From 0-14-3-00-41-53 sp041500225 (GTDB taxonomy: Bacteria; Nitrospirota; Thermodesulfovibrionia; Thermodesulfovibrionales; SM23-35): a DNA stretch of 64,000 nucleotides. Location: positions 9,523 to 73,522 of the forward strand of contig JBGQLV010000006.1 of the NCBI GenBank assembly GCA_041500225.1, read 5' to 3'. How positions within the stretch are numbered: position 1 is the first letter of the stretch; each line of letters opens with the position of its first letter. The notes below the pieces were generated by a model. That model worked only from the letters and a program-made list of their open reading frames with translations. It searched no databases and was not told the DNA's origin. Shown here piece by piece: positions 50,023 through 58,447 of the stretch. The translations under genes were made by a program, and so were the position numbers.

Positions 50023-51042
50023 GTGGTCAAGGTTTATTATGATAAAGATGCAGATAAAAAGGTTCTTAAAACTAAAAAGATTGCAGTAATGGGTTATGGA
50101 AGCCAGGGTCATGCTCATGCTAATAATCTAAAAGAAAGTGGCATGGATGTTATCATAGGCGTAAAGAAGGGGGGAGCAGGCTGGGAAAAGGCAGAGAAAG
50201 CAGGCTTCAAGGTCTTCACGCCTTCAGAAGCAGCCAAAAAAGCGGATTTAATAATGATGCTGGTCCCTGATGAATATATGGCAGATATATACAGGGCAGA
50301 AATATCTCCTAATATCAAAAAAGGTGCTTATCTGGGTTTTGCACACGGCTTTAACATACATTTCGGGCAGATAGTACCTCCAAAAGATGTGAATGTCTTT
50401 ATGGTTGCGCCAAAAGGACCGGGCCACCTTGTCAGGTCTGAATATTTAAAGGGCAGTGGTGTCCCATGCCTGATAGCAATCCAGCAGGACCATTCAAAGA
50501 ATACAAAAAAAGTTGCACTTGCATATGCATCTGCAATCGGTGGGGGAAGAGCTGGTGTTATAGAGACGACCTTCAGGGAAGAGACCGAGACAGACTTATT
50601 TGGCGAACAGGTTGTGCTTTGTGGCGGTCTTACATCTCTTATTATGGCAGGTTATGAGACCCTTGTTGAGGCTGGTTATTCACCAGAGATGGCTTACTTT
50701 GAATGCCTTCATGAAGTAAAACTGATTGTTGACCTTATATACGAAGGTGGAATCTCAACTATGAGATATTCAATAAGTAACACTGCTCAATATGGAGATA
50801 TTACAAGGGGTCCGAGGATTGTTACAGAAGAAACCAAGAAGGAGATGAGGACGATACTTGAGGAGATACAATCAGGAAAATTTGCAAAGGAATGGATTCT
50901 GGAGTGCAGGGCAAACAAGCCTGTATTTAATGCCCTTACAAAAAAGGGTGAAAACCATCCAATAGAGGAAGTTGGCGCAAAGCTAAGGGCTATGATGCCA
51001 TGGCTTAAGAAAGGGAAACTCGTAGATAAATCAAAAGCGTGA
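50023..51042 (+). CDS. ilvC: Ketol-acid reductoisomerase
   Basis: A 339-residue class I enzyme that isomerises and reduces acetolactate or acetohydroxybutyrate in valine, leucine and isoleucine synthesis. GTG start after AAGGAGGG. The Rossmann motif is AVMGYGSQGHAHANNL, the loop GVKKGGAGWEKA decides cofactor use, and VAPKGPGHLVRSEY, EETETDLFGEQVVLCGG and ISNTAQYGD carry metal- and substrate-binding residues. First gene of the operon ilvC-psd-siroheme protein-pssA-leuA; overlaps psd by GTGA. Confidence 0.96.
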   Translation: MVKVYYDKDADKKVLKTKKIAVMGYGSQGHAHANNLKESGMDVIIGVKKGGAGWEKAEKAGFKVFTPSEAAKKADLIMMLVPDEYMADIYRAEISPNIKKGAYLGFAHGFNIHFGQIVPPKDVNVFMVAPKGPGHLVRSEYLKGSGVPCLIAIQQDHSKNTKKVALAYASAIGGGRAGVIETTFREETETDLFGEQVVLCGGLTSLIMAGYETLVEAGYSPEMAYFECLHEVKLIVDLIYEGGISTMRYSISNTAQYGDITRGPRIVTEETKKEMRTILEEIQSGKFAKEWILECRANKPVFNALTKKGENHPIEEVGAKLRAMMPWLKKGKLVDKSKA

Positions 51043-51716
51043 TTAAATTAGCCCCTGAGGGCTATCCATATATTTTTGGATCCCTTCTCATCACAGTTAT
51101 AGCCTCAGTATTTTTAATCTGGAATTGGAAATCTGGAAGTTACAATTTCACTTTTTATTTATTATTTTTTACTTCTTGTTTTTTATTTGGACTTACAATC
51201 TTTATGGCCTTTTTTTTCAGGGACCCTGAAAGGAAAATTCCTGAGGGAGAAGGGCTTTTTGTATCTCCTGCGGATGGCAAGGTAATACTTATAAAAGATA
51301 TATACGAAAAGGATTACCTTAAGTCTGACACAAAAGAGATAAGCATATTCATGTCACCCCTGAATGTGCATGTCAATCGTGCCCCATGTGATGGCAATGT
51401 TAGCATTATAAAATATTCTCCGGGCAGATTTAAGGCAGCATATAAAGATGAAGCATCGATCAAAAATGAGAATATTGTTATGGTTCTTGATGGAAAAGAG
51501 GGTAGGGTGCTTGTAAGACAGGTTGCAGGTTTTCTTGCGAGAAGGGCTGTGTGTAAGGCAAAAGTTGGGGATGTTCTAAGACGCGGAGAAAGATATGGCA
51601 TTATAAAATTTGGTTCAAGGCTTGACGTCTATCTGCCAAAGGATGTAAAAATTACAGTTAAGCTGGGTGAGAAAGTAAAGGCTGGAGAAACAGTTATTGC
51701 AAGATATAGAGATTAA
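51039..51716 (+). CDS. psd: Phosphatidylserine decarboxylase proenzyme
   Basis: A 225-residue short-type (PSD-A) decarboxylase, GTG start overlapping the ilvC stop. Two N-terminal membrane helices (residues 10-60) precede the catalytic part. FVSPADGKV and MSPLNVHVNRAPCDG are characteristic. The autocleavage site is IIKFGSRLDVYLP, where the Ser of GS becomes the pyruvoyl group. It makes phosphatidylethanolamine from the product of PssA, encoded two genes downstream. A palindromic element follows the stop. Confidence 0.93.
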   Translation: MIKLAPEGYPYIFGSLLITVIASVFLIWNWKSGSYNFTFYLLFFTSCFLFGLTIFMAFFFRDPERKIPEGEGLFVSPADGKVILIKDIYEKDYLKSDTKEISIFMSPLNVHVNRAPCDGNVSIIKYSPGRFKAAYKDEASIKNENIVMVLDGKEGRVLVRQVAGFLARRAVCKAKVGDVLRRGERYGIIKFGSRLDVYLPKDVKITVKLGEKVKAGETVIARYRD

Positions 51717-51726
51717 TAACGGAAAG

Positions 51727-51824
51727 ACAGGATACTATATTTTCGCTCATTCTCGGTCGTAACGACCTCCGAGGTAAATTCTTCCGAAAAAAGAATTTAG
51801 ATCCACTCAAATACTGTGTCCTGT
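51727..51824. repeat. Imperfect palindromic intergenic element, copy 2
   Basis: Arms ACAGGATACTATATTT and AAATACTGTGTCCTGT flank a 30-base segment (51743-51772) that matches 21845-21874 with one mismatch. A small hairpin (AATTCTTCCGAAAAAAGAATT) lies inside. It separates psd from the siroheme protein gene. Confidence 0.8.
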
Positions 51825-51857
51825 ATTTTCTTAAAATATAAAAAAGGAGGAGAGATT

Positions 51858-52517
51858 ATGAGTAAAACTCCGAAAGGAGCTATTTTACAGAGAGACAAAG
51901 AAACATATGCGATTGTGCCGAGGATTCCGATGGGGGTCTTAACTCCCGGGATTCTTGAGAATCTGGCTAAGGTCGCACGTAAATATAAAGTCAGGATAAT
52001 AAAGATAACCTCAGGTCAGCGTATTGCTCTTGTAGGAATTAAACCCGGGGATGTTGACAATGCGTGGAAAGACCTTACAATGGAAGTCGGGCCAGCAGAA
52101 GGACTATGCGTTCATTACGTGCAGGCATGTCCAGGTACTGAAACCTGCAAGTTCGGCCAAAGGGATTCACTCGGACTTGCAGCTAAGGTCGAAAAGTCAT
52201 ATGTAGGCAAGCAGGGATATATTCCGGCTAAGACGAAGATTGGCATATCAGGCTGCAAACTGTGCTGTGCTGAAAGCTATTTGAGAGACATTGGTGCCAT
52301 CGCTGCACCGGAAGGTTGGACTGTTGTAGTCGGTGGTAATTCCGGAGGCAGACCTCGTATTGGAGATGTTATAGCGGAAAAGCTCTCTGAAGAGCAAACA
52401 ATTGAACTTATAAAGAAGTGTCTTGATTATTATTCAAAAAATGCAAATCCCAGAGAAAGAATGCCGAGATTCATCCAGCGCATCGGCATAGAGGAATTCA
52501 AGAAAGCCGGACTTTAA
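51858..52517 (+). CDS. Small assimilatory-type sulfite/nitrite reductase (siroheme-[4Fe-4S] protein)
   Basis: A 219-residue single-chain protein; I start at ATG 51858 (MSKTPKGAILQ) after AAAAAGGAGG. The N-terminal ferredoxin-like half (residues 1-70) precedes the [4Fe-4S]/siroheme half with CPGTETCKFGQRDS and GISGCKLCCAES. These four cysteines bridge cluster and siroheme. Its size fits the low-molecular-weight sulfite reductases known from Desulfovibrio and methanogens. It would reduce sulfite or nitrite, or act in siroheme redox. Its place inside a leucine/phospholipid operon is unexplained. Confidence 0.82.
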   Translation: MSKTPKGAILQRDKETYAIVPRIPMGVLTPGILENLAKVARKYKVRIIKITSGQRIALVGIKPGDVDNAWKDLTMEVGPAEGLCVHYVQACPGTETCKFGQRDSLGLAAKVEKSYVGKQGYIPAKTKIGISGCKLCCAESYLRDIGAIAAPEGWTVVVGGNSGGRPRIGDVIAEKLSEEQTIELIKKCLDYYSKNANPRERMPRFIQRIGIEEFKKAGL

Positions 52518-52571
52518 TGGAACCTTTAATATTTAAGCAAATATCCTTTATTTTTATTATAATTACATCTA

Positions 52572-53303
52572 ATGAGAAAAGGGATTTATATACTTCCAAA
52601 CACACTGACGCTTTGCGGGATGTTTTCCGGGTTTTATTCAATACTCGCAACGCTCAAAGGAGATTATGTTCATGCTGCCTGGGCTGTAATGATAGCTGCT
52701 ATATTCGATGGTCTTGATGGCTGGGTAGCAAGGCTTACACACAGCACCACAAGGTTTGGGATAGAATTGGATTCTCTTTCAGATCTTGTTGCTTTTGGTG
52801 TTGCACCAGCAGTGATGCTCTACAAATGGTCTCTTCTGCCTTTTGGTCGGGTTGGCTGGGCAGCTGCATTTCTATTTGTAACATGTGGTGCACTGAGGCT
52901 TGCCAGATACAACATTCAGATGGGCTCGAAAGAATCGAAGTCATTCACTGGAATGCCTATCCCTGGCGCTGCTATGATTATCGCAACACTCATAATCTTT
53001 TATCATGAAATGTGGGAAACAGTCCCTGTTAAAAATTATTTTATACTTGTTTTTACATTTTTTCTTGCAGTGCTTATGGTAAGTACATTGAGATTTCACG
53101 GCGCAAAAGAGTTGGATTTCAGCAAAAGAAAGCCGTTCTGGATCTTAGTTGCAATAGTTATTGTCTTTGTGCTGATAGTTATACATCCGCCGGTAGCACT
53201 TTTTATATTTGCAATGATTTATCTGATTGGCGGCATAATTGAAAACATAGTTTTATATTACAGGAAAGGGAAGCAAATGAATAAGGCAGGTATTAAACAA
53301 TGA
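52572..53303 (+). CDS. pssA: CDP-diacylglycerol--serine O-phosphatidyltransferase
   Basis: A 243-residue integral membrane enzyme with about seven helices. The CDP-alcohol phosphotransferase signature D-G-x2-A-R-x8-G-x3-D-x3-D is present (DGLDGWVARLTHS, then FGIELDSLSD). PNTLTLCGMFSGFYSI opens the fold and KSFTGMPIPGAA follows, as in type II PssA. It makes phosphatidylserine from CDP-diacylglycerol and serine, feeding psd two genes upstream. It overlaps leuA by ATGA. Confidence 0.94.
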   Translation: MRKGIYILPNTLTLCGMFSGFYSILATLKGDYVHAAWAVMIAAIFDGLDGWVARLTHSTTRFGIELDSLSDLVAFGVAPAVMLYKWSLLPFGRVGWAAAFLFVTCGALRLARYNIQMGSKESKSFTGMPIPGAAMIIATLIIFYHEMWETVPVKNYFILVFTFFLAVLMVSTLRFHGAKELDFSKRKPFWILVAIVIVFVLIVIHPPVALFIFAMIYLIGGIIENIVLYYRKGKQMNKAGIKQ

Positions 53304-54811
53304 GGAGAATAAAAATATTTGATACCACACTCCGTGATGGCGAGCAGTCGCCGGGCGCATCCATGAATATTGAGGAAAAATTGACACTTGCAAAACAGCT
53401 TGCACGACTCGGTGTTGATATTATTGAGGCCGGATTTGCGTTCAGTTCACCTGGTGATTTTGAGGCAATAAAAACCATAAGCAATGAAGTAGAAGGGCCG
53501 ATTATATGCAGTCTTGCCAGGGCAAGGGAAGAGGATGTAAGAAGGGCATGGGAGGCGCTCAGTACCGCTCCAAAGAGAAGGATTCATACATTCCATTCTA
53601 CGTCTGATATCCATCTCAAATATCAGTTCCGCGTAAGCAGGGAAGAGGCATTAAAAAGGTCTGTTGAGATGGTCAAACTTGCAAGGAGCCTTGTCGAGGA
53701 TGTAGAGTTCTCACCTATGGATGCAACCAGAACCGATATCGGTTACCTTTGTGAGGTTGTCGAGGCTGTTATAGAGGCAGGCGCTTCAACAGTAAATATA
53801 CCTGATACAGTTGGATACAGCATTCCGATTGAGTTCGGGGCAATGATAAAGGCTATCCACGACAGGGTTAAAAATATTGAAAAGGCTGTGATTTCGGTGC
53901 ACTGCCATAATGACCTTGGCCTTGCAGTAGCAAATTCGCTATCAGCTGTTTTAAACGGAGCTGGACAAATTGAATGCACTATAAATGGTATTGGAGAGCG
54001 TGCGGGAAATTGTTCCATGGAGGAGGTTGTGATGGCCCTGAGGACAAGGCGCGATATTTTTAATTCTGATACAGGAATAAATACAGAAGAGATAACACGC
54101 AGCAGCAGGCTTGTAACAAAGATAACCGGGATTTCCGTACAGCCGAATAAAGCGATTGTGGGGGCTAATGCCTTTGCACACGAATCCGGTATCCATCAGG
54201 ACGGGCTTCTTAAGGAGAAGTCTACTTATGAGATTATCAGACCTGAAAGTATAGGTCTTCATTCTACAAAGTTTGTTCTCGGCAAACATTCCGGACGTCA
54301 TGCCTTTAAAACAAGACTAAAAGAGCTTGGTCATGTTCTCACAGATGAAGAGCTGAATAAGGCATTCGAGCGTTTTAAAAAGCTTGCTGATCAAAAGAAA
54401 GATATATTTGATGAAGATATCGAGGCATTGGTTTCCGAAGAGGTTGCAAAGGTCCCCGAGGTTTATAAGCTTATTGATTTGTATATTGTAAGCGGTTTGA
54501 ATCAGAAGCCTACAGCAACTGTAAAACTTAAAGTCGGCGAGAATGTAATAGACAGGATGGAGCACGGTGACGGTCCTGTGGATGCAACGTATAAAGCTAT
54601 TGCATCTATAACAGATACAAAAAGTAATTTGCTGAAATTTGAGGTCAAAGGAATTACAGGCGGTACAGATGCCCTTGGAGAGGTGATAGTTTCACTTGAG
54701 GAAGAAGGCAGGGCTGTAAGGGGCCATGGAGCTGACACAGATATAATAATTGCTTCTGCAAAGGCTTATATAAATGCACTTAATAAGCTGGCAGCAAGAA
54801 AGAAGCAGTAA
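53300..54811 (+). CDS. leuA: 2-isopropylmalate synthase
   Basis: A 503-residue LeuA that condenses acetyl-CoA with 2-ketoisovalerate, the committed step of leucine synthesis. The N-terminal TIM barrel has FDTTLRDGEQSPGASM with the metal-binding Asp, SVHCHNDLGLAVANS (HxH) and GIGERAGN. NAFAHESGIHQDG marks the linker. The C-terminal LeuA regulatory domain (about 390-500) ends with ADTDIIIASAKAYINALN and gives leucine feedback. Last gene of the operon. Confidence 0.96.
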   Translation: MRRIKIFDTTLRDGEQSPGASMNIEEKLTLAKQLARLGVDIIEAGFAFSSPGDFEAIKTISNEVEGPIICSLARAREEDVRRAWEALSTAPKRRIHTFHSTSDIHLKYQFRVSREEALKRSVEMVKLARSLVEDVEFSPMDATRTDIGYLCEVVEAVIEAGASTVNIPDTVGYSIPIEFGAMIKAIHDRVKNIEKAVISVHCHNDLGLAVANSLSAVLNGAGQIECTINGIGERAGNCSMEEVVMALRTRRDIFNSDTGINTEEITRSSRLVTKITGISVQPNKAIVGANAFAHESGIHQDGLLKEKSTYEIIRPESIGLHSTKFVLGKHSGRHAFKTRLKELGHVLTDEELNKAFERFKKLADQKKDIFDEDIEALVSEEVAKVPEVYKLIDLYIVSGLNQKPTATVKLKVGENVIDRMEHGDGPVDATYKAIASITDTKSNLLKFEVKGITGGTDALGEVIVSLEEEGRAVRGHGADTDIIIASAKAYINALNKLAARKKQ

Positions 54812-54835
54812 GGCGCTCCCGGTAAATGTTGGCTG

Positions 54836-55543
54836 CTATTTTTCCATCGTTTTTATCCTTAGTTCTTTTGGCATTTTTTCAATCGCATAGCTTAAAGCTG
54901 TCCGGGGCATTATTGTTTTTTTCTTTATTATATAATCAAATATTTCTTTTTGGTGTGTGTGGCTGGCTGCTTTGAGCATCCAGCCGTAGCCTTTTTGTAC
55001 TAAATCATCTTGATCTAAAAGCAGAGTATCGGCAATCTCAAAAATATCTTTTAAAAACTTCCCCTGTTTGGCGGGGATAATGAGAGATACCGCAGAGGCA
55101 CGACGCATCCAGCGGTTTTTTGATTTAGCCCATTTTTTTAAATCTGATAAATATTCAGGATACATTTCCACAAATGCGCCAACGGTATGATTACAGAGGG
55201 TATCACACGATGCCCAATTACTGACATAATTATTTACCCATTTTTCGAATACTTCAAAATCCTTTGGTTCATAATCTTTGCGGATAAAATAAGACCAATT
55301 ACAGGCAATAAATGATTCTTCCATGTATCCTGATCGCCAAAGCTCTTCACATAAATCAAAAATTTCCGTTTTCTTTTTGTCTTTAATGGTTTTAAAGTAT
55401 TCTTTTCCGATTTTGCTTACAATAGCGGTTTTTATACCATAAAACTTGATTTTTTCTTTAAAAAAATTCTGACCTGTTTTTTTGGTTTTTTCGTCACTGT
55501 TTTGTTTTAGTTCTTGGCGGATTTTATTAATTATGTTGCTCAT
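54836..55543 (-). CDS. AlkD-like DNA alkylation repair protein
   Basis: A 235-residue HEAT-like helical protein from ATG 55543 (MSNIINKIRQELKQ). The Trp-Asp motif in NWASCDTLCNHTVG and WMRRASAVSLI match AlkD glycosylases, which remove N3- and N7-alkylated purines without base flipping. The catalytic Asp would be the one in ASCD. It is convergent with leuA (24 bp). An attC-like palindrome lies upstream at 55597-55667, so arrival by transfer is possible. Confidence 0.87.
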   Translation of the reverse strand: MSNIINKIRQELKQNSDEKTKKTGQNFFKEKIKFYGIKTAIVSKIGKEYFKTIKDKKKTEIFDLCEELWRSGYMEESFIACNWSYFIRKDYEPKDFEVFEKWVNNYVSNWASCDTLCNHTVGAFVEMYPEYLSDLKKWAKSKNRWMRRASAVSLIIPAKQGKFLKDIFEIADTLLLDQDDLVQKGYGWMLKAASHTHQKEIFDYIIKKKTIMPRTALSYAIEKMPKELRIKTMEK

Positions 55544-55596
55544 ATATATGTTTTTTAACACCGTTTCTTTTTACTTCTTAAGACCCGAGAAAAATT

Positions 55597-55667
55597 GCAG
55601 ATAACGTTTCAAGTGCTTGAGAAGGGCGTATCCTTTGGGTGTTAACCTCAAGCACTCTGTTATCTGC
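55597..55667. repeat. attC-like palindrome upstream of the AlkD gene
   Basis: Outer arms GCAGATAAC and GTTATCTGC, inner arms CAAGTGCTTGAG and CTCAAGCACT, with short unequal spacers (GTTT versus CT) and a 25-base centre. AAC and GTT triplets sit at attC-like positions. No integrase is adjacent. Confidence 0.45.
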
Positions 55668-55723
55668 CAATGCGGACATATATGATATAATCCATTTTTG
55701 ATTTTTTAAAGTATTTTTAAAGG

Positions 55724-56086
55724 CTAATCATCTTTACCCCGAATGCGAACTTTGGTTTCCTCCGTAATCCATAAGTGCTGGTTAAGAGGCTCTTGCTGAA
55801 TAAGAGGAAGAATGCTTTGAAAAACTTTTATAACGTGCTGTTTTGCTTGACTACCAACTCTTAAAACAATAATCCCTGAAAACTCTTGTGGCGGATATGC
55901 TCTGATGTCTGAGAAATCTGTATCCAATGTAACCAGAACACGATTTTCACTCTCGCATACATCTATAAGAATGGGGTCTCTTGCGCCTTGCAGTTGTTGC
56001 TCATTTACAGTTTTTGCATTATGTCCAGCATTAGTAAGCAGTTCTGCAATCTCAATGGGCAGGTTTTCATCTATCTTAAACTGCAT
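55724..56086 (-). CDS. DUF5615 PIN-like toxin
   Basis: A 120-residue PIN-like nuclease. FKIDENLPIEIAELL gives the first Asp, LVTLDTDFSDI the second acidic cluster, and SGIIVLRVG a core strand. This is the DUF5615 (Mut7-C-like) family, paired as toxin with DUF433 antitoxins. It lies 6 bp downstream of the DUF433 gene on the same strand. RNase activity is predicted from the fold. Confidence 0.85.
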   Translation of the reverse strand: MQFKIDENLPIEIAELLTNAGHNAKTVNEQQLQGARDPILIDVCESENRVLVTLDTDFSDIRAYPPQEFSGIIVLRVGSQAKQHVIKVFQSILPLIQQEPLNQHLWITEETKVRIRGKDD

Positions 56087-56092
56087 ATTTAT

Positions 56093-56320
56093 CTATGCTG
56101 TCACAGATACCAGTCTTTCACGGGACAGTTCAGCCGCATAAGCAATAGCTGCCTTAATATCGTCGGGGACTATGGATGGGTAGCTCTTTAAAATTTCCTC
56201 TTCGCTGACCCCTTCTGCTAAATTGTCCAATATAACTGAAACCATAACACGCGTCCCTTTAATACAGGCTTTTCCATGACACACAAAGGGATCCACTGTT
56301 ATTCTTTCTCTCCAGTTCAT
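56093..56320 (-). CDS. DUF433 antitoxin
   Basis: A 75-residue protein from ATG 56320 (MNWRERITVDPFVCHGKACI) after GAAGGAGGCGGG; a longer in-frame start at 56416 lacks support. KACIKGTRVMVSVILDNLAEG and the EEILKSYPSIV helix are the DUF433 helix-turn-helix signature. It should bind and repress its own promoter and neutralise the DUF5615 toxin that follows. Confidence 0.87.
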   Translation of the reverse strand: MNWRERITVDPFVCHGKACIKGTRVMVSVILDNLAEGVSEEEILKSYPSIVPDDIKAAIAYAAELSRERLVSVTA

Positions 56321-56419
56321 GTCCCGCCTCCTTCCTTTTCTTTGTATAATTGTATCATAAAGGGCGAAGCCTTTGGATGTAAATCTTTTAGCCTCTAAGA
56401 GCGGATGTATGACCAATTC

Positions 56420-56665
56420 TTAAGCAGTTACTAATTTTTCTTCACTTTGGATTATGATTTTGGGATTTGGATTTTTGGGAAGAATAGGTAACCCTTGTTC
56501 TTTAAGCAGATTAACATGTTCTATCATTCCCCACTTTGTTTTGTATATGCAGTCCTCGATAGAAGGCCCGATACCAGAAAAACCTTTTAAGTCTGGCGAA
56601 TAGAATCCAAAATAGTCTGGTTCTTCTGTTGCCTCAATTATTAAAGAATATTCTAAATCTATCAT
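56420..56665 (-). CDS. HicB-like antitoxin-family protein
   Basis: An 81-residue protein with the partial RNase H-like fold of HicB/DUF1902 proteins (YSLIIEATEEPDYFGFYSPD, then GFSGIGPSIEDCI). No HicA toxin gene is adjacent, so it may be an orphan or a modulator of the DUF433/DUF5615 pair, whose longer upstream frame begins only 4 bp away. It lacks a DNA-binding tail. Confidence 0.72.
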   Translation of the reverse strand: MIDLEYSLIIEATEEPDYFGFYSPDLKGFSGIGPSIEDCIYKTKWGMIEHVNLLKEQGLPILPKNPNPKIIIQSEEKLVTA

Positions 56666-56842
56666 TTCTCAATCTACCTCCTCTAAAATTGGGCATATGT
56701 CGGCGCAAACACACCGTCGGCTCTGAATATTGGAGCGTCGCAAATCCGGTTGTTAAATGAAGCTTCTGGCATGTTTTAATTAAAACCGTCCCCTTTTCTT
56801 TTCCCTAAAAGTCAATAAACAAGTCTGACCCTCTTTTGCCTC

Positions 56843-57454
56843 TTAGGTCAAATAATCTTTGCCGTTAAATCTAGATATAATGGTTGGTTTTTTTGAGACA
56901 ACTGAGTCGGCTATCATCCTACCAATCTCAGGATAATCAGTTTTTAAGATATCTCTATATTTTCTCATGGATATGTTGCTGCGATTGGCTGGAGGTGCAT
57001 TGTACATTCCTTTTAGAAATTCGCTTTCAAGCTCCACATCTGACAAATTTCTTATTCTTTCTAGTTCAGCTTTAAAAGATTCGCGCATTTTAGATATACT
57101 GAGCAGGTAATCTATTTCCTCTCTAATCCATCGTGCTATGTCTGTCATCATATGGAAAGCGCCCTCGAGATTAACGACAAAGGGTGTAAAATCTTTCTCC
57201 TGGCCTACTTTTTCTAATATTTCATTTCTTTTTAAAACCGTTAATACCTTGGCAAGGTCATTCTCTTTGGTGAACGGCAATGTTTCTGCTTCGGCAATTG
57301 TACCTGTCTTGTATTCGAGAAAGGGTATCTTTATTTTTACTTCGCCTCTGTTAATATCTTCTCTTAATTTTGTTAACGTCGTCAAATTACTGTTTATAAC
57401 AATCTTAAGCATTTTTTCGTCAGTCCACACTGGTACCCATTTTATATCTGTCAT
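56843..57454 (-). CDS. Hypothetical protein in the toxin-antitoxin cluster
   Basis: A 203-residue soluble, mostly helical protein (KIVINSNLTTLTKLREDINR ... FHMMTDIARWIREEIDYLL). It has no signal peptide and no motif I recognise. It stands alone between a HicB-like gene and a VapBC-type pair. The frame is clean, so it is probably real. Confidence 0.65.
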   Translation of the reverse strand: MTDIKWVPVWTDEKMLKIVINSNLTTLTKLREDINRGEVKIKIPFLEYKTGTIAEAETLPFTKENDLAKVLTVLKRNEILEKVGQEKDFTPFVVNLEGAFHMMTDIARWIREEIDYLLSISKMRESFKAELERIRNLSDVELESEFLKGMYNAPPANRSNISMRKYRDILKTDYPEIGRMIADSVVSKKPTIISRFNGKDYLT

Positions 57455-57610
57455 CTTGCGAACCTCATATTAGAGCTTTCAAAACAGGGTTACAGGGTCA
57501 GGCTTGCTTATTGTCATTTGAATTCCAACAGAGGACAAAAAAAGGTACAGGCTACTTTTTCTCATCCCTGTCCGTCCTTTTCGACCTTCCTCATTTCCGA
57601 CAACATTTAA

Positions 57611-57680
57611 GCTTCTTTCTGAAGTCATATGATCAGAAGACGTGGGAGTATTGCGGAGAGGCGAGATTTCTGAAAGAAGC
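57611..57680. repeat. Inverted repeat in the spacer before the VapC gene
   Basis: GCTTCTTTC and GAAAGAAGC lie at the ends of a 70-bp segment with CTGAAGTCATATGATCAGAAG nearby forming a smaller palindrome. The surrounding 57455-57700 holds no gene. Confidence 0.4.
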
Positions 57681-57700
57681 GAGTTGAACGAAGCCGCTCT

Positions 57701-58102
57701 CTATTTTTTCTCATACAATTTTCTTAGTCCTTCATCAAATGTAAATAAAATTTTATTGTAACTTTTAGCTTTAGTGCATAATATACAATCAACAATATCT
57801 ATATTTTTGTTAGAAAAAATATTCATTGCTTCAATAAGTTCTTTTTTATCCTCATTTATAATTCCCTTATATTGCAAGAACCCTTTCAGCTTATCAACTG
57901 CCACCTCTTTTGGAACTTTATAAAACTTCGTCAGCATATATATACATTCCACAAGAACGCTCTCGAGGATAAGGGCTTTTTCTTCGCCTAAACGGACCTT
58001 TTCGAAAAATTCACTTGCTTTTTGGTAAAGCTGAGGCTCATCTTCCAGCAAATACCTGAGTATTACATTTGTATCAGGTAGTTTTTTTGCTGACTCTATC
58101 AC
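57701..58102 (-). CDS. VapC-type PIN-domain toxin
   Basis: A PIN nuclease of 133 residues. The most likely start is GTG 58102 (giving MIESAKKLPDTNVILRYLLE), since homologues begin just before LPDTN; upstream frames overlap the antitoxin too far. The acidic site is D in PDTNVILRYL, E in VLVECIYML, D in DIVDCILC and D in FTFDEGL. It would cleave RNA. It overlaps the AbrB-type antitoxin gene by 29 bases. Confidence 0.83.
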   Translation of the reverse strand: MIESAKKLPDTNVILRYLLEDEPQLYQKASEFFEKVRLGEEKALILESVLVECIYMLTKFYKVPKEVAVDKLKGFLQYKGIINEDKKELIEAMNIFSNKNIDIVDCILCTKAKSYNKILFTFDEGLRKLYEKK

Positions 58103-58316
58103 GTACCGCTCTCTCCCATACCTTGTCTCTAATATATCCCAGTGGAACATATTTTTTAGCATAACCATGTAAAGAACCAGCGACGGTTTTTACAGGTTTT
58201 ACTACTATATTGCCGTCCGTCAACTCAAACTGCACTATATCGCTTCCTAATAAATCTCTTATTTCTTTTGGAATTGTTACCTGCCCCTTTCTGGTAATCT
58301 TAACCGCTGTCGGCAT
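58074..58316 (-). CDS. AbrB/MazE-type antitoxin (VapB)
   Basis: An 80-residue protein with an N-terminal SpoVT-AbrB swapped-hairpin domain (KITRKGQVTIPKEIRDLLG) and a C-terminal tail that would bind the PIN toxin. It is preceded by AAGGAG and overlaps the toxin gene, the standard VapBC order. It probably represses its own promoter; a short AT-rich region with GTAATACCAAAGTAAT lies upstream. Confidence 0.87.
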   Translation of the reverse strand: MPTAVKITRKGQVTIPKEIRDLLGSDIVQFELTDGNIVVKPVKTVAGSLHGYAKKYVPLGYIRDKVWERAVRDRVSKKTT

Positions 58317-58447
58317 ATTTTTATCTCCTTACTATTTATAATATGCATTACTTTCATTAATAGTAATACCAAAGTAATAAACTTGTCAAGTCAGTAAAGT
58401 TTCCCATGTTTCGTTACAATTTTTAAAGCTGGTTTTAGAAACTCCGG

